From the NCBI RefSeq assembly GCF_016925615.1, contig NZ_CP070499.1, positions 1,116,001-1,180,000 on the forward strand: a DNA stretch of 64,000 nucleotides, read 5' to 3'. How positions within the stretch are numbered: position 1 is the first letter of the stretch; every line of letters begins with the position of its first letter. The position numbers were made by a program, and so were the translations under genes. The DNA comes from Natronosporangium hydrolyticum. Its GTDB lineage: Bacteria > Actinomycetota > Actinomycetes > Mycobacteriales > Micromonosporaceae. Shown here one piece after another: positions 24,946-34,474 of the stretch. The notes below the pieces were generated by a model, which worked only from the letters and a program-made list of their open reading frames with translations, was not told where the DNA came from and did no database searches.

Positions 24946-26138
24946 GTTACCGCGTCCTCACCAACCGCGCGCGCCAGCCGGGTGACCATCTCGTGGAGGA
25001 TCGGCGCGGGCGTCGCAATATTCATCCTTACCCATCCACGGCCGGCCTCGCCGCACTCGGCACCGTCCACGAGGGCCACCGCGGCATGCTGGGCGAAGAA
25101 CTCGCCGGGCGCATCTGCCGCCGGGAGCCGGCGGCAGTCCAGCCAGGCCAGGTAGGTGCCCTCCGGGGGGTGGTACGCCAGCTGCGGCAGCTGGTCGGCG
25201 AACAGCTGCGCCAACAGCTGTCGATTCTGGTCCAAGTAGTCGATCGCGCCGTCCAGCCACGACCGGCCGGCGCGGTACGCGGCGGTGGCGGCCGGGACCC
25301 CGATGGTGGCCGGAGCCGTACTCGCGCCGGTCCCGACCACCGACCAGGCGGCGCGGTCGGCGGGGTTGCTAAGGATAATCTGGGCACAGCGCAGGCCGGG
25401 CAGATTCCACGCCTTCGAGGTGGAGACCGCGGTGATGGTGTGGGCGGCGGCCGCCGCCGAGGTCATGGCGTACGGAGTGTGGCGGTGCCCGGCATAGGTG
25501 AGCGGCGCGTGGACCTCATCGGCGAAGACCCGGCCACCGAACCGGTCGACCAGCTCGGTGACCGCGGCGAGCTCGTCGGGGGTGAAGACGCGGCCCACCG
25601 GGTTGGCGGGGTTGCACAACACCAGCAGTCGTCCGCCGGCGCGGAAGGCCGCCGCCAACCGGTCGAGGTCTAGTGTGTAGTGACCGGCTTCGCAGCGCAT
25701 CGGGGTCTGCAGCACCTGCCGGCCATGCAACGGCGGCAGCGTCAGGAATGGCATGTAGGCGGGGGTAGGCAGGATGATCGGCGTATCCGGCGGGGAGAAG
25801 TGGCGCATCACCAGCTCGAAGCCGGTGAGCACATCGGAGACCGGGAAGACCAGCTCCGGCTCGACCCGCCAGCCGTACCGGGTGTGCTGGAAGTCTGCGC
25901 ACGCGGCGGCCAGGTCGGCCGCCAGCGCCGGCGGCAGGTAGCCGAACTCGCCGCGCGCGACCGCCTCGTGCAGGGCGGTGAGCACCGCGGGCGCGGTGCC
26001 GAAGTCCATCTCTGCCACGAACGCGCCGATCGTCTCCGGGCCGAACTTGGTCCACTTGAGGCTGCCCCGCTCGCGGAGCTGTTCGGTGGTCAGCGACGCC
26101 AGCTCGGAGGGTCCGGGGAAGTCGGCCATACCACCCAT
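24942..26138 (-). CDS. PatB/MalY-type PLP enzyme (cystathionine beta-lyase-like aminotransferase)
   Basis: The 398-residue fold-type I aminotransferase has the N-terminal signature KWTKFGPETIGAFVAEMDF, the CNPANPVGRVF motif (175-185), Asp207 in FADEVHAPL and the PLP lysine Lys242 in STSKAWNLPGL. These are characteristic of the MalY/PatB group, which cleaves cystathionine or cysteine conjugates. Substrate preference is uncertain. It overlaps the ParA gene by 4 bases. A second ATG three codons in (26129) is possible. It lies 48 bases after the ABC permease gene on the same strand. Confidence 0.88.
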   Translation of the reverse strand: MGGMADFPGPSELASLTTEQLRERGSLKWTKFGPETIGAFVAEMDFGTAPAVLTALHEAVARGEFGYLPPALAADLAAACADFQHTRYGWRVEPELVFPVSDVLTGFELVMRHFSPPDTPIILPTPAYMPFLTLPPLHGRQVLQTPMRCEAGHYTLDLDRLAAAFRAGGRLLVLCNPANPVGRVFTPDELAAVTELVDRFGGRVFADEVHAPLTYAGHRHTPYAMTSAAAAAHTITAVSTSKAWNLPGLRCAQIILSNPADRAAWSVVGTGASTAPATIGVPAATAAYRAGRSWLDGAIDYLDQNRQLLAQLFADQLPQLAYHPPEGTYLAWLDCRRLPAADAPGEFFAQHAAVALVDGAECGEAGRGWVRMNIATPAPILHEMVTRLARAVGEDAVT

Positions 26139-26186
26139 GATGCCGGATCGGGCGCGGCCGGCGCCGGGCGTGGTCGGCGGCCCGCG

Positions 26187-27035
26187 TCAGCTGGTGATGT
26201 CCCGCCCGGCGAACCGTGCCCAGGCCGCAGTCCAGAAGATCACGATGTAGGCACCGGCGGAGAGCAGGCCCCGCTGCAGGTCGGGCAGGTAGATCGGGGA
26301 GCGCAACAGGTCCCCGAACGCGGTCCACCAGTGGGTCAGCAGGTACGGGTGCAGCCAGGCCAGCTGCGGAATCGAGTCCAGCACGAAGCTCGCCATGGTC
26401 AGCATCAACACGGCGATGCTGGCGCCGATCGGTTGCTCGGTGAGGGTGGAGACGAACAGCCCCACCGCCCCGAGGGCGCACAGCGCCACCCCCAGGTACC
26501 CGCAGATCAGTAGCAGCCGCAACAACCCACCGCCCAGCCCGACCTGCTGGCCGGAGAGCAGCGTCACTGGGCCACCACCGAACAGCAGCCCGCCGGCGAG
26601 CAGCCCGACCGCCGCGATCAGCAGCACCGCGGTGACCGTGAACGCGGCGACCGCCACGCCCTTGACCGCCAGCAGGGTGGTCCGACCCACCGGCACGGTG
26701 AGCAGATAACGCAAGGTGCCGGTGTGGGCCTCGCCCGCGATGGCGTCCCCGGCGATCACCGCCACCGCCAGCGGTAGGAAGAGGGTCAGGCACGCGCTGA
26801 GCGCGGCCAGCGCCACGAAGAAACCGTTGCCGGTGATTCTGGTGAAGAACTCCGGCCCGCCCGCCCCCGCGACCGGGTCCGCGATCCGGATCGCCACCGC
26901 GATCACCACCGGCACCGCCGCCAGGACCGCCAGGCCGGCCCAGTTCCGGCGGCGGCCGAAGATCAGCCACAGCTCGCCGCGCAGCAGGCGCAGCCGCGGC
27001 CACCCTCGGGCGGGCGCGACCTCAGCCACTGACAT
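26187..27035 (-). CDS. ABC transporter permease (ABC-2 type)
   Basis: The protein has 282 residues from the ATG at 27035, with GGGGAGGG 5 bases upstream. It has about six transmembrane helices, starting near residue 31, and the exported-side loop GEAHTGTLRYLLTVPVGR typical of ABC-2 subfamily permeases. It overlaps the ATPase gene by 14 bases. With that ATPase it should form an exporter of a drug, lipid or peptide. A longer upstream reading is non-coding overlap. The substrate is unknown. Confidence 0.87.
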   Translation of the reverse strand: MSVAEVAPARGWPRLRLLRGELWLIFGRRRNWAGLAVLAAVPVVIAVAIRIADPVAGAGGPEFFTRITGNGFFVALAALSACLTLFLPLAVAVIAGDAIAGEAHTGTLRYLLTVPVGRTTLLAVKGVAVAAFTVTAVLLIAAVGLLAGGLLFGGGPVTLLSGQQVGLGGGLLRLLLICGYLGVALCALGAVGLFVSTLTEQPIGASIAVLMLTMASFVLDSIPQLAWLHPYLLTHWWTAFGDLLRSPIYLPDLQRGLLSAGAYIVIFWTAAWARFAGRDITS

Positions 27036-27966
27036 CGAAACCCTCCCCGGTGAGCGCCACGAACGTCTCTTCCAACCCCGGGCTCGCAACCGTGAAGCCG
27101 CGGACCGGCACCCCGTCGCGTACCAGTTCGGCGACGATCCGCTCGGGCGCCACCTCGCCGAGTTCGCCACCAGCGGTCGCCTCGCCGAGATTGATCCCGG
27201 TGAGGCCGAGTCGCCGCAGGGTCCGGCCGGCCTCGCTAGGCTGATCGGTTTGGATCAGCGCCCGCCGGGCGGTGGCGGTACGCAGCTGTGGCAGCGGTGC
27301 CTGGGTCACCAGCCGGCCCCGGTGCATCACCCCCACGTGGCTGCAGATCTGCTCGACCTCGGCGAGCAGATGCGTGGAGAGCAGCACGGTGGTGCCCTCC
27401 CGCGCCAGCGAGGTGATCAACGCCCGGACCTCCCGGGTGCCCTGGGGGTCGAGGCCGTTGGTCGGCTCATCCAGGATCAACAGCTCGCGCGGGCGTAACA
27501 GGGTCGCCGCCAGCGCCAGCCGCTGCCGCATGCCGAGTGAGTAGGTCCGGTACCGCTGGTTGCCGGCCGCGCTGAGCCCGACCCGACGCAACGCGGTGGC
27601 GATCTGGTCAGACCCGCCACGCGGATCGGCGGTCCGGTCAGCTAGCAGCAGCCGGCGCAGGTTGTTTCGACCCGACAGGTACGGGTGGAAGGCGGGCCCC
27701 TCGACCAACGCCCCGACCCGGGGCAGCACCGCTGCGGCGGACTCCGGCATCGGGGCCGCCAACAGGGTGTGCCGCCCGGCGCTGGGTCGGACCAGGCCGA
27801 GCAGCATCCGGATGGTGGTGGTCTTGCCGGAACCGTTGGGCCCGAGGAATCCGTAGACGCTGCCGCGGGGGACCGCCAGGTCGACGCCGTCGACGACCAG
27901 CCGCCCGCCGTACCGTTTGCTCAACCCTTCGGTCCGGACCGCCCAACCCTGGTCAGGCTCGGTCAC
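27022..27966 (-). CDS. ABC transporter ATPase (drug/lipid exporter type)
   Basis: The protein has 314 residues. Walker A GPNGSGKT is at 42-49, the signature YSLGMRQ at 142-148 and Walker B LLILDEPTNGLDP about 162-174. The signature is the SLGM form common in CcmA/DrrA-like exporters. A C-terminal extension of about 80 residues (after 220) is likely a dimer or regulatory domain. The GTG start overlaps the stop of the LolA-like gene by 4 bases (GTGA). It pairs with the ABC-2 permease that follows. Confidence 0.9.
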   Translation of the reverse strand: MTEPDQGWAVRTEGLSKRYGGRLVVDGVDLAVPRGSVYGFLGPNGSGKTTTIRMLLGLVRPSAGRHTLLAAPMPESAAAVLPRVGALVEGPAFHPYLSGRNNLRRLLLADRTADPRGGSDQIATALRRVGLSAAGNQRYRTYSLGMRQRLALAATLLRPRELLILDEPTNGLDPQGTREVRALITSLAREGTTVLLSTHLLAEVEQICSHVGVMHRGRLVTQAPLPQLRTATARRALIQTDQPSEAGRTLRRLGLTGINLGEATAGGELGEVAPERIVAELVRDGVPVRGFTVASPGLEETFVALTGEGFDVSG

Positions 27967-29111
27967 TCATCCTCTCCCTGGGACTCCGGCTCTCCCGAGG
28001 ACTCCGGTGACGGCTGGTCCGGCAACGCTGCCGCTGGGTCGTCGGCCACCGCCACCAGCCGCTCCGGGGGAACCGCTCCGATCAGGAACCGGTCGTCGTC
28101 GGTGAGCAGCGCGCTGAACAGGTCGCCGGTGAGCAGTTGGCCGCTGCCCCATTCACCGCTGACCGTAGGTAGCCCGGCGAGCAGCCACGCCAGCTCGTCC
28201 TGGTCCAGCTTCGCCTCCGGGACGGCCAGCACCAGCACGCTCGCCCAGCCTTCGCCGACCACGGTCGCGGCCGGCCACGGCTGCCCCTCGTGCCCCTCGT
28301 GCCCCGTGACCGGACCCCACGGCAGCAGCTCCGCCTCGGTCACGGTGGCGTCGGGCGGTGGGTTGAACCGGAACTGCTCCGGGTCGGGTCGCTCGAAGCT
28401 GAGGTGGGTGAACTGCACCTCGACCGCCGGGTCGGCGGCGGCGCCGAAGACCCGCACCGCGAGCGGGACGCTGTGCTCGGCGTCGATGGCGATCCGGACC
28501 TCCCGGAACAGCGACTCGTCATCGCGCGGCGAGAGCACCAGCTCGTACGCGGCCCGACCGGCCACCTCGGCGGTGCCGCCGGTCGTCACCTCGGTGGTGG
28601 GATCGAGGAAGGCGAGCACTGCTTCGGCGGCGGCCTGGGGGGTGAGCCCGGGCGTGGTGTCCTGCGGCCCGCCCGCCTCGCCGAACGGTGGTAGCTGCCG
28701 GTGGGAGGCTTGATTTTCCCGACTCTCCCAGATCCACAGGTCCTCGCCGTCGACGATGATGTCCGACTGCCCCAGCGTGCCCAGCAGTGCGATCCGCAGC
28801 TGGTCCGGGCTGCCATACCAGACCCGCAGGGTATTGGAGCCGGACCATAGCGTGCCCAGGTCGGCGCTGCCGTGGCCGGCGGTCTCCGGGAGCCCGGGCA
28901 GCCCGAGGTCGATCGTCTGCACCACGGTGCCGGAGAACCCATCCACCTCGGCGGTCTGCAGATCCACCAGTAGCTCGGTGGCGCTGCGAGGGGGCAGCTC
29001 GGGCTCGGTCGCCGCGATCGCGTTCGCGGCGGCTCCGCCGCCGATCACCATCGCCGTCGCGGTCGCCGGCACCAGCCACCGCAGCGCCGGTCGCCTGCTC
29101 CACACGCTCAT
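27963..29111 (-). CDS. Exported LolA/RseB-like lipoprotein-sorting-fold protein
   Basis: The protein has 382 residues from the ATG at 29111, with a strong GAGGAGG upstream. A signal peptide covers residues 1-34 (ends ANAIAATEPE). The half-barrel LolA/RseB-like domain (about 40-240) has alternating strands such as FSGTVVQTIDLGLPGLP and RAAYELVLSP. The C-terminal part is acidic and ends in SPESSGEPESQGEDE. It starts the operon LolA-like/ATPase/permease. Such proteins are often paired in actinobacteria with two-component systems and ABC exporters and sense or carry lipids at the membrane surface. Confidence 0.85.
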   Translation of the reverse strand: MSVWSRRPALRWLVPATATAMVIGGGAAANAIAATEPELPPRSATELLVDLQTAEVDGFSGTVVQTIDLGLPGLPETAGHGSADLGTLWSGSNTLRVWYGSPDQLRIALLGTLGQSDIIVDGEDLWIWESRENQASHRQLPPFGEAGGPQDTTPGLTPQAAAEAVLAFLDPTTEVTTGGTAEVAGRAAYELVLSPRDDESLFREVRIAIDAEHSVPLAVRVFGAAADPAVEVQFTHLSFERPDPEQFRFNPPPDATVTEAELLPWGPVTGHEGHEGQPWPAATVVGEGWASVLVLAVPEAKLDQDELAWLLAGLPTVSGEWGSGQLLTGDLFSALLTDDDRFLIGAVPPERLVAVADDPAAALPDQPSPESSGEPESQGEDE

Positions 29112-29257
29112 CGCCGTACCTCCTCACTCGTGCCCCCATCGTCGCCCGCCGGGCGCCTGGTTGCCAGGGTGCCGACTGGTGTCTGTGCGGTAGCTGAGAA
29201 GCACCGCAGGTGTACCGCGAGTCGCTGGTCGCGGGGTGGCCGTGCCAGGCTGTCTGG

Positions 29258-29950
29258 GTGCGACTGCTGGTGGTGGAGGACGAGGCCCGGTTGGCCGGGG
29301 CGCTGCGGCGCGGGTTGCAGGCGGAGGGCTTCGCCGTGGATGTGGCGCTGGACGGCCCGAGCGGGCTCGACGCGGCCCGGCACGGTAGCTACGACGCGGT
29401 GATCCTCGACGTAATGCTGCCGGGATTGTCGGGATATCGGGTGGTGCGGGCGCTCCGGGACGAATCGAACTGGGTGCCGGTGCTGATGTTGTCGGCCAAA
29501 GATGGCGAGTACGACCAGGCCGATGGGCTCGACGTCGGCGCCGACGACTATCTGACCAAGCCGTTCTCGTACGTGGTCCTGCTGGCCCGACTCCGGGCGC
29601 TGCTGCGGCGCGGCGCCCCGCAGCGCCCGGCGGTGATCACCGCCGGGGACCTGAGCCTCGACCCGGCCCGGCGGCGGGTTACCTGCCAGGGCGCCGAGGT
29701 GGTGCTGACCAGCCGTGAGTTCGCGGTCCTGGAGTACCTGATCCGCCGGCAGGGCGAGGTGGTCTCCAAGATCGAACTGTTGGACCACGTGTGGGACTCG
29801 GCGGTGGCCACCGCCCCCAACGCGGTCGAGGTCTACATCGGCTACCTGCGTCGCAAGCTCGGCCGGGAACGGCTGCTGACCGTACGCGGCGCGGGCTACC
29901 GCCTGGTGAGCGAACCGGTGGCGCAGCCGCAACCGGTGACGGAGGGGTGA
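29258..29950 (+). CDS. OmpR/PhoB-family response regulator
   Basis: From the GTG at 29258 the protein has 230 residues, the usual size. The receiver domain (1-118) has the phospho-acceptor Asp51, Thr/Ser79 and Lys101. A winged-helix DNA-binding domain (about 130-225) contains the recognition sequence VEVYIGYLRRKLG. The frame is open upstream, but the receiver starts exactly at VRLLVVEDE. It is divergent from the LolA-like operon and 2 bases before the sensor kinase gene, so it probably controls that neighbouring exporter operon. The ribosome site is weak (AGG at -13). Confidence 0.93.
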   Translation: MRLLVVEDEARLAGALRRGLQAEGFAVDVALDGPSGLDAARHGSYDAVILDVMLPGLSGYRVVRALRDESNWVPVLMLSAKDGEYDQADGLDVGADDYLTKPFSYVVLLARLRALLRRGAPQRPAVITAGDLSLDPARRRVTCQGAEVVLTSREFAVLEYLIRRQGEVVSKIELLDHVWDSAVATAPNAVEVYIGYLRRKLGRERLLTVRGAGYRLVSEPVAQPQPVTEG

Positions 29951-29952
29951 CC

Positions 29953-31410
29953 ATGCGGTGGTGGCGGCGGGCCAGCCTGCGGACCCGGCTCACCTCGTTG
30001 GCGGTCGGTGGGCTCGCGGCCGGGCTCGCGGTCGGCGGGCTGGTGATGCTCGCCGTCCTCGCCATGACAATGCAACGCAGCGTCGATTCTGAGGCGAACC
30101 GGACCGGCACGGACGTCGCCCGGCTGGTCCAAGCAGGAGCCCTGCCCGAGCCGGTGCCGGTTACGGGGGAGCAGGTGGTGCAGGTGGTCGACGGGCAGAG
30201 CCGAGTGCTCGCCGCCTCGCTTGGCGCCGACCGGCTGGTGCCGATCCTCCGCGACGACGAGCTGGCGGAGCTCCGTACCGGCGGCAACACCATGGTCGAC
30301 GGCGACCGGCTGGGGGTCGCCGGCAGCGTCCGGGTGGTGGCGGTGGCGGCGAGCAGCCCGGCCGCAGGAGAGGTCACAGTGCTGGTGGCGAAGCCCATGT
30401 CGGACCTGCGGCACAGCTACGCAGCGGTCCGCGGCATCCTGCTACTGGCCTTCCCGCTGCTGGTGGCCGGGCTCGCGATGGTGATGTGGCGAGTGGTGGG
30501 AGCGGCGCTGCGACCGGTCGAGGGCCTGCGGGCCAGCGCCGCCGAGATCACCGCGGCCGGAGGGCCGGCGAGCCTGCCGGTGCCGGCATCCAGGGATGAG
30601 GTCCGGCGACTAGCGGTCACCCTCAACGACATGCTCGACCGGTTGGAGCGCGCCCGGGTCAGGCAGCGGGCATTCGTCGCCGACGCGGCCCACGAGCTTC
30701 GTAGCCCGTTGGCGACTCTGCGCACCCAGCTGGAGGTGGCGCAGCGGCTGGCCCAGCGCGACCCGGCCGCGGCTGACTGGTCCCAACTCTCCGACGAGCT
30801 GCTCACCGATGTCGAACGGTTGAGCAGGCTGGTGGACGACCTACTGCTGTTGGCCCGCGCCGACGAGACCGCGCGGCATCCCGGACCGGTGGCGCCGGTC
30901 GAGCTAGGGCAGCTACTGCGGGAGGTCGCCCGGGGGTACCCGGCTGGCTCGGTGGTGGTCGACACGGAAGGCCCGCCGGTGTGGGCAGCCGGCGAACCCG
31001 AGGCGTTGCGGCGGGTGGTGTCGAATCTGCTCGACAACGCGGTCCGGTACGCCGCCCAGCGGGTGACGCTGGCGGTCGCACCAGCCGGCCCGTACCAGCT
31101 GATTACGGTGACCGATGACGGCCCCGGCATCCCGGCGGCGGACCGCGAACGGGTCTTCGACCGGTTCACCCGGCTCGACGACGCCCGGGATCGCGACGCT
31201 GGTGGGGCCGGCCTCGGCCTGGCGATCGTCCGGGAGCTGGTGCGCCGGCACGGTGGTTCGGTGCGACTGGTGGAGGCGGACCCGGCGCCCGGTCTGCGGG
31301 CCGAGGTCCGGCTCCCGCCGCTGGTTGACCCTCCTCCGGCCGATCCCCACCCGGCCGATCATGAGCGTACTGGTACGACTCGCCCGGTGAGTCGGTTGAT
31401 TGGCTCATGA
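29953..31410 (+). CDS. Sensor histidine kinase (HAMP, HisKA, HATPase)
   Basis: From the ATG at 29953, with GGAGGGG 6 bases upstream, the protein has 485 residues. TM1 is at 12-38, followed by a short extracellular loop (39-159), TM2 at 160-180 and a HAMP domain (about 182-235). The H-box AAHELRSPLA contains His247, the N-box is NLLDNAVRY (358-366) and the G-boxes are DDGPGIP and GGAGLGLAI. It should phosphorylate the response regulator just upstream. The C-terminal about 20 residues (DPHPADHERTGTTRP) have no domain similarity and are encoded by a hairpin that also ends the convergent importer gene. Confidence 0.92.
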   Translation: MRWWRRASLRTRLTSLAVGGLAAGLAVGGLVMLAVLAMTMQRSVDSEANRTGTDVARLVQAGALPEPVPVTGEQVVQVVDGQSRVLAASLGADRLVPILRDDELAELRTGGNTMVDGDRLGVAGSVRVVAVAASSPAAGEVTVLVAKPMSDLRHSYAAVRGILLLAFPLLVAGLAMVMWRVVGAALRPVEGLRASAAEITAAGGPASLPVPASRDEVRRLAVTLNDMLDRLERARVRQRAFVADAAHELRSPLATLRTQLEVAQRLAQRDPAAADWSQLSDELLTDVERLSRLVDDLLLLARADETARHPGPVAPVELGQLLREVARGYPAGSVVVDTEGPPVWAAGEPEALRRVVSNLLDNAVRYAAQRVTLAVAPAGPYQLITVTDDGPGIPAADRERVFDRFTRLDDARDRDAGGAGLGLAIVRELVRRHGGSVRLVEADPAPGLRAEVRLPPLVDPPPADPHPADHERTGTTRPVSRLIGS

Positions 31411-31419
31411 TCGGCCGGG
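31350..31419. terminator. Convergent terminator hairpin overlapping two coding ends
   Basis: Bases 31350-31366 and 31403-31419 are a perfect 17-bp inverted repeat (CCCGGCCGATCATGAGC and complement) with a 36-base spacer that holds a smaller stem (GACTC/GAGTC). The stop codons of the histidine kinase (31408) and the convergent SugC-like gene (31405) both fall in the right arm, so the two coding regions overlap by 6 bases. Confidence 0.75.
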
Positions 31420-32655
31420 CGGAGGCTCGGGCGGAGGCTCGGGCGGAGGCTCGGGCGGAGGCTCGGGCGGAGGCTCGGGGCCGGTCGAGAGGTTGCGGCC
31501 GGACTCGGGGTCGAACAGGTGCAGCTTCTCGGCGTTGAACCAGACCGTCACCAGTTCACCCTCGCGGGCGGTCGACTCCGCCGATAGCCGGGTGACCAGT
31601 TGCGTGCTGGCGGCGGAGAGATCCGTGGTGCCGGCGTCGGCGGCGAGCTCCTCCAGCTCCCGCGCGCTGGCCCGCCCCGACTCCAGCGTGAAGTAGACGT
31701 ACTTGTCCGAGCCCATCGATTCGACCACGTCGGCTCGGCTCTCGAAGACCAGTCCTTCCTGGCGTTGCGCCGGCTCGACCAGCTCGGCGTCTTCGAAGTG
31801 TTCTGGTCGAACGCCCAGAATCAGGTCGCGGGGAGCCTCGGCCGCGGCCAGCCGGCGCCGAAGCGGGTCCGGGAGCACCAGGTCACCGAGGACGCTGCGC
31901 AGCCGGCCCTCCGCAAGCTGGGCCTCCAGGAAGTTCATCGCCGGTGAGCCGATGAAGCCGGCCACGAACAGGTTCGTCGGGTGGTCGTAGAGCTCCTGCG
32001 GCGGGCCGACCTGTTGCACCCGGCCGCCGCGCATCACCACCACCCGGTCACCGAGCGTCATCGCCTCGGTCTGATCGTGGGTGACGTAGACGGTGGTGGT
32101 GCCCAGCTGCTTCTGTAGCCGCGACACCTGCGTGCGCATCTGCACCCGCAGCTTGGCATCCAAGTTGGACAAGGGCTCGTCCATGAGAAACGCTTTCGGG
32201 CTCCGGACGATCGCCCGGCCCATCGCTACCCGTTGCCGCTGGCCGCCGGAGAGGTTCGCCGGTCGGCGGTCCAGCAACTCGGTAAGTTCCAGAACCCGGG
32301 CCGCCTCCGCCACCTTCTCGTCGATCGTGGCCTTGTCCAGCTTGGCCAACCGCAGCGGGAACGACATGTTTTCGCGTACGGTCATGTTGGGGTATAGCGC
32401 GTACGACTGGAACACCATCGCGATGTCGCGGTCTTTGGGGGCCTGCTCGTTGACCCGTTCCCCGGCGATGTAGAGATCCCCGCTGCTGATGTCCTCCAGG
32501 CCGGCGATCATGTTCAGCGTCGTCGACTTTCCGCAGCCGGACGGGCCGACCAGGATGACGAACTCACCGTCCGCCACGGAGAGGTCTACCTCGGCGACCG
32601 CCATGGTGCCATCGGGGAATTTCTTGCTGACGCTGCTCAACACGATCTCGGCCAT
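31405..32655 (-). CDS. sugC: Trehalose-type sugar ABC transporter ATPase (SugC/MsmK-like)
   Basis: The protein has 416 residues from the ATG at 32655 (AGGTGAG upstream). Walker A GPSGCGKS is at 37-44, LSGGQRQ at 135-141 and Walker B AFLMDEPLSNLDAK after it. The C-terminal MalK-like regulatory domain (OB-fold, after about 240) includes VRPEHF. The ATP-binding core matches the SugC/UgpC group for sugar import. The last 25 residues are a run of PPEP repeats encoded by a 12-bp tandem repeat at 31417-31476, not part of the family. It is the last gene of an lpqY-sugA-sugB-sugC-ordered operon. Confidence 0.9.
   Translation of the reverse strand: MAEIVLSSVSKKFPDGTMAVAEVDLSVADGEFVILVGPSGCGKSTTLNMIAGLEDISSGDLYIAGERVNEQAPKDRDIAMVFQSYALYPNMTVRENMSFPLRLAKLDKATIDEKVAEAARVLELTELLDRRPANLSGGQRQRVAMGRAIVRSPKAFLMDEPLSNLDAKLRVQMRTQVSRLQKQLGTTTVYVTHDQTEAMTLGDRVVVMRGGRVQQVGPPQELYDHPTNLFVAGFIGSPAMNFLEAQLAEGRLRSVLGDLVLPDPLRRRLAAAEAPRDLILGVRPEHFEDAELVEPAQRQEGLVFESRADVVESMGSDKYVYFTLESGRASARELEELAADAGTTDLSAASTQLVTRLSAESTAREGELVTVWFNAEKLHLFDPESGRNLSTGPEPPPEPPPEPPPEPPPEPPPGRS
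31417..31476. repeat. Five 12-bp tandem repeats encoding a PPEP tail
   Basis: The unit GGGCGGAGGCTC is repeated five times without change and is read on the minus strand as PPEP in the SugC-like C-terminus. Identical units suggest recent slippage expansion. Part of the first unit is also the right arm of the terminator hairpin. Confidence 0.9.
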
Positions 32656-32669
32656 GGTCGGCTCACCTA

Positions 32670-33512
32670 CTATCCCTTGACGGCGCCGGAGGTCAGGCCG
32701 GAGACGATCCGGCGCTGGAAGAGCAGCACGAAGATGATGATCGGAATGGTGATCACCACCGCGGCTGCCGAGATCGATCCGGTGGGGTCCTCGAACTGGC
32801 TGTCGCCGGTGAAGAAGGACAGCGCTACTGGTGCGGTTCGCGACGCCTCGGTGGAGGTCAGTGAGACGGCGAAGAGGAAGTCGTTCCAGCAGAAGATGAA
32901 GACCAGGATGGCGGTGGTGACCACGCCGGGTGCGGCCAACGGTGCGATCACCCGCCGGAACGCCTGCGCCTGGGTGGCGCCGTCCATCTTCGCCGCCTTC
33001 TCCAGGTCCCACGGGATCTGCCGGAAGAACGCGGACTGGGTGTAGATAGCCAGCGGCAGCGCGAAGGTGATGTACGGCAGGATCAGTCCTGGCCAGGTGT
33101 CGAAGAGGCGGAGGTCGCGCCACAGTTCGAAGAGTGGGGTCACCAGCGAGATCTGCGGGAACATCGCGATCAGCAGCGACACACCGATCAGCGCCCGTTT
33201 GCCTGGGAAGTCCAGGCGGGCCACCGCGTAGGCGGCCATCATCCCGAGTACCACCGCGATCGCGGTCGAGATCAGCGCGATCCCGATCGAGTTGATCAGC
33301 GAGCGGGTGAACAGCGCGGTCTCGAAGATGTTCTGGTAGTTCTCGAGTGTCCACTCTCGAGGAATGAAGTTGCCGTCGGCGATAGTCGCGGGAGTCTTGA
33401 ACGACAGCGAGACGATCCACAGCACCGGGAAGAGCGCGAACGCGATCACCGCCGCGTCCAGCAACCCCCAGCGCCACTTCCGTCCGGTCGTCACCTCGCC
33501 GAAGGCGGCCAT
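32670..33512 (-). CDS. sugB: Sugar ABC permease, SugB/MalG-type
   Basis: The 280-residue protein has six predicted helices and the ABC EAA motif in [20 protein letters not shown], about residues 170-190. It is the MalG-type second permease of the operon. Its ATG shares one base with the stop of the sugA-like gene (TGATG) and its stop lies 14 bases before sugC. Gene order and sequence match the actinobacterial trehalose importer LpqY-SugABC. Confidence 0.88.
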   Translation of the reverse strand: MAAFGEVTTGRKWRWGLLDAAVIAFALFPVLWIVSLSFKTPATIADGNFIPREWTLENYQNIFETALFTRSLINSIGIALISTAIAVVLGMMAAYAVARLDFPGKRALIGVSLLIAMFPQISLVTPLFELWRDLRLFDTWPGLILPYITFALPLAIYTQSAFFRQIPWDLEKAAKMDGATQAQAFRRVIAPLAAPGVVTTAILVFIFCWNDFLFAVSLTSTEASRTAPVALSFFTGDSQFEDPTGSISAAAVVITIPIIIFVLLFQRRIVSGLTSGAVKG

Positions 33513-34474
33513 CAGCGAGCCCCCTCCTGGGTGCTGCCGGGGGCTGCCGCGCCGAACAGCTTGACGAAGAGGAAGGCGATGATCGCGACCGTGATGAAGA
33601 TCAGTACCGACAGGGTGGAGCCGATGCCCAGGTTCAGACCCTGAATCAGGTTCGTATATGTCAGCATCGAGACCGACGAGGTGTCGTTGGCCCCGCCGGT
33701 GAGGATGAAGATGTTGTCGAAGATCCGGAACGCGTCCAAGGTCCGGAACAACAACGCGACCAGGATCGCCGGCTTCATTACCGGCAGCATCACCGACACG
33801 AAGCGTTGCCAGGCGCCGGCGCCGTCAACCGCCGCCGCCTTCAGTAGATCCTCGGGAACCAGCGCCAACCCGGCCATCAGCAGCAGCGCCATGAACGGCG
33901 TCGTCTTCCAGACCTCCGCCAGGATGATGATCGCCAGCGCGCTGGCCCGGTCGGTCAGCGGCGCCTGCTCTGGGGTGAACAGATTCGCCAGGTAGCCGGT
34001 GCCCGGCGTCCACGCGTACCGCCAGGAGAAGGCGGCGACCACGGTGACGATCCCGTACGGGATCAGGGCGGAGGTCCGGACCAGCCCGCGACCCACCAGC
34101 GTCCGGTGCATGACCAGCGCGAGGCCGAACCCGAGCACGAACTCGATCGCCACCGAGACCACGGTGATCAGCATGGTGACGAAGAAGGCGTTCCACCAGA
34201 ACTCGTTGCTCAGTACGGTGCCGTAGTTGGCCAGGCCGACGAACTCGCGATCATCCGGGAACCGCAGGTCGTAGCGTTGCAATGAGAGCCACACCGAGTA
34301 CAGAATCGGGTACCCGGTGACCGCCACCATGACCACGGCCGCCGGGGCGCAGAGCAGCCAACCAAGCCGCCGCTCGGCCGCGGCGCCCTCGCTGCGCGCC
34401 GGACGCCGCCGCCGCGCGCCGCCGGTCTGTACGCGTACCGCCTCGGCGCCCGGCTGCGAACTGGGTGCGGTCAT
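33512..34474 (-). CDS. sugA: Sugar ABC permease, SugA/MalF-type
   Basis: The 320-residue protein has a basic N-terminus ([10 protein letters not shown]), then six helices and the EAA motif in [18 protein letters not shown]. It is the MalF-type first permease of the operon. Its ATG overlaps the stop of the binding-protein gene (ATGA) and its end overlaps the next permease start, so all four genes are coupled. Confidence 0.88.
   Translation of the reverse strand: MTAPSSQPGAEAVRVQTGGARRRRPARSEGAAAERRLGWLLCAPAAVVMVAVTGYPILYSVWLSLQRYDLRFPDDREFVGLANYGTVLSNEFWWNAFFVTMLITVVSVAIEFVLGFGLALVMHRTLVGRGLVRTSALIPYGIVTVVAAFSWRYAWTPGTGYLANLFTPEQAPLTDRASALAIIILAEVWKTTPFMALLLMAGLALVPEDLLKAAAVDGAGAWQRFVSVMLPVMKPAILVALLFRTLDAFRIFDNIFILTGGANDTSSVSMLTYTNLIQGLNLGIGSTLSVLIFITVAIIAFLFVKLFGAAAPGSTQEGAR

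Noticed and set aside
32656-33477. Extension of the SugC frame to 690 residues as a permease-ATPase fusion
   Set aside because: The extra part lies antiframe over the MalG-type permease and has no transmembrane pattern.
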